Assembly (NCBI GenBank): GCA_947165805.1
Contig: CAMVBT010000164.1
Coordinates: 1 to 5,882 of the forward strand
Origin: an uncultured Clostridia bacterium
Lineage (GTDB): Bacteria > Bacillota > Clostridia > Oscillospirales > Ruminococcaceae
Length of the DNA: 5,882 bases
Reading direction: 5' to 3'
The notes below the pieces were generated by a model that was given only the letters and a program-made list of their open reading frames with translations, did not search any database and was not told where the DNA came from. The stretch's first letter is position 1, and each line of letters opens with the position of its first letter. Positions 5,459-5,882 of this stretch are shown here, in pieces. Made by a program: the position numbers and the translations under genes.

Positions 5459-5784
5459 TAATATATGTATACGTTTGAATAGTTCTTTGAGTTCGCGATG
5501 TAGTCGGCGAAGGACTTCTTATCCTGCGCGCTCGCGTAGAATGTCGCGTCAATGCGCCGGAAGCCCGTCCCGTCGAGCATTATCTCAACGGTTATCCAGC
5601 CTGTCGCCGGAGTGTAGACCTCATTCCACGCGTGGTAGATGTCGGGGTTCGCGTAGCCCGTTATCAGGCGGGTCGGCACGCCCTGTGACCGGAGCATCGC
5701 GGCGGTCAGCGAGGCGTAGTCGAAGCAGATGCCTTTCTTCTGCGCGAGCACAGTGTCCGGGTCGGGGATATACCCGCTCGTCAC
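5458..5784 (-). CDS. Transglutaminase-fold protein, C-terminal part
   Basis: Transglutaminase-like (papain-fold) domain with a complete Cys-His-Asp triad: Cys20 in KKGICFDYASL, His51 in YHAWNEVY, Asp79 in RIDATF. Such domains act as proteases, amidases or crosslinking enzymes; clostridial members are often exported and act at the cell wall. The substrate cannot be read from sequence. The range given is the longest frame with a usable start (GTG at 5784, AAAAGG about 8 nt upstream), 108 aa. Homology-like sequence (NVTDSITYDKEKAK) continues in frame upstream to about 5847, where a TAA stops the frame. The GTG form would lack the first part of the domain, so this is probably a fragment of a longer gene: broken, mis-sequenced, or read differently. 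Its TAA is 12 nt before pilC, in one operon. A role in pilin or surface-protein crosslinking is possible but unproven. Confidence 0.75.
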   Translation of the reverse strand: MTSGYIPDPDTVLAQKKGICFDYASLTAAMLRSQGVPTRLITGYANPDIYHAWNEVYTPATGWITVEIMLDGTGFRRIDATFYASAQDKKSFADYIANSKNYSNVYIY

Positions 5785-5882
5785 GGTCTTTGCCTTTTCC
5801 TTGTCGTAGGTGATGCTGTCGGTGACGTTTTTCTTTAACAGCCATATTTATACATCAAGCTCCGCGTTATTCGCATTTTCAT
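5785..5882 (-). pseudogene. Upstream part of the transglutaminase frame, cut by an in-frame stop
   Basis: Read in the frame of the transglutaminase-like gene, this stretch gives ENANNAELDV, a TAA (5850-5848), then IWLLKKNVTDSITYDKEK running into the domain. The residues on both sides look like the helix that normally precedes the catalytic-Cys segment in this family (I-x-x-x-V-x-x-N-V-x-Y-D). The coding frame therefore seems to extend beyond the stop and out of the window. A single substitution (AAA to TAA) would explain it, as would small indels in the A/T-rich stretch 5826-5851. Confidence 0.45.

Noticed and set aside
5621..5845. 74-aa minus-strand frame overlapping the transglutaminase-like gene
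   Set aside because: Arg/His-rich out-of-frame product; only its first six residues could belong to a real protein, if a frameshift exists near 5830.

Overview
The window reads as part of a chromosome, or of a metagenomic contig, from a moderately high-GC Gram-positive Clostridia bacterium. It most resembles the Ruminococcus/Oscillospiraceae type found in gut or rumen. The grounds are strong AGGAGG-type ribosome sites, a canonical sigma-A promoter, CcpA/LacI-type operator sequences, and a clostridial-style type IV pilus (T4P) gene set. The taxonomic call is an inference from gene content, not from a marker gene. Every gene I can support is on the minus strand, so transcription runs from high to low coordinates.

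Region A (5882 down to 1479) is a tightly packed operon. In transcription order it holds: a transglutaminase-fold protein whose 5' part is cut by an in-frame stop; a PilC/GspF-type inner-membrane platform protein; four small proteins that each have one N-terminal membrane helix and look like minor pilins or pilus accessory proteins (110, 150, about 173 and 164 aa); and a PilT-family retraction ATPase. Junctions are short: 12 nt, 13 nt, 5 nt, a 4-nt GTGA overlap, an 8-nt overlap, then a 55-nt spacer with an inverted repeat before pilT. A strong intrinsic terminator follows pilT. No extension ATPase (PilB), prepilin peptidase (PilD) or obvious major pilin is present, so these would have to be encoded upstream or elsewhere.

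Region B (1463 down to 1078) is a regulatory intergenic stretch of roughly 350 bp between the pilT terminator and the next gene. It carries two sequences that fit the CcpA cre consensus (one inside a 26-bp palindrome), a pair of AAACGAG direct repeats 20 bp apart, a near-consensus sigma-A promoter (TTGACT-17-TATAGT), and a leader of about 78 nt with two complementary segment pairs in pseudoknot order.

Region C (1077 down to 1, running off the window) encodes a secreted surface protein. It has a signal peptide, a choice-of-anchor A type adhesive domain, and the start of a Thr/Glu-rich stalk. Together the window looks like a surface-attachment locus: a retractable pilus machine next to a separately promoted, possibly carbon-regulated adhesin. 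The pilus families are recognisable. The less described parts are the minor-pilin cassette, the link to a transglutaminase-like protein, and the regulatory architecture upstream of the adhesin.
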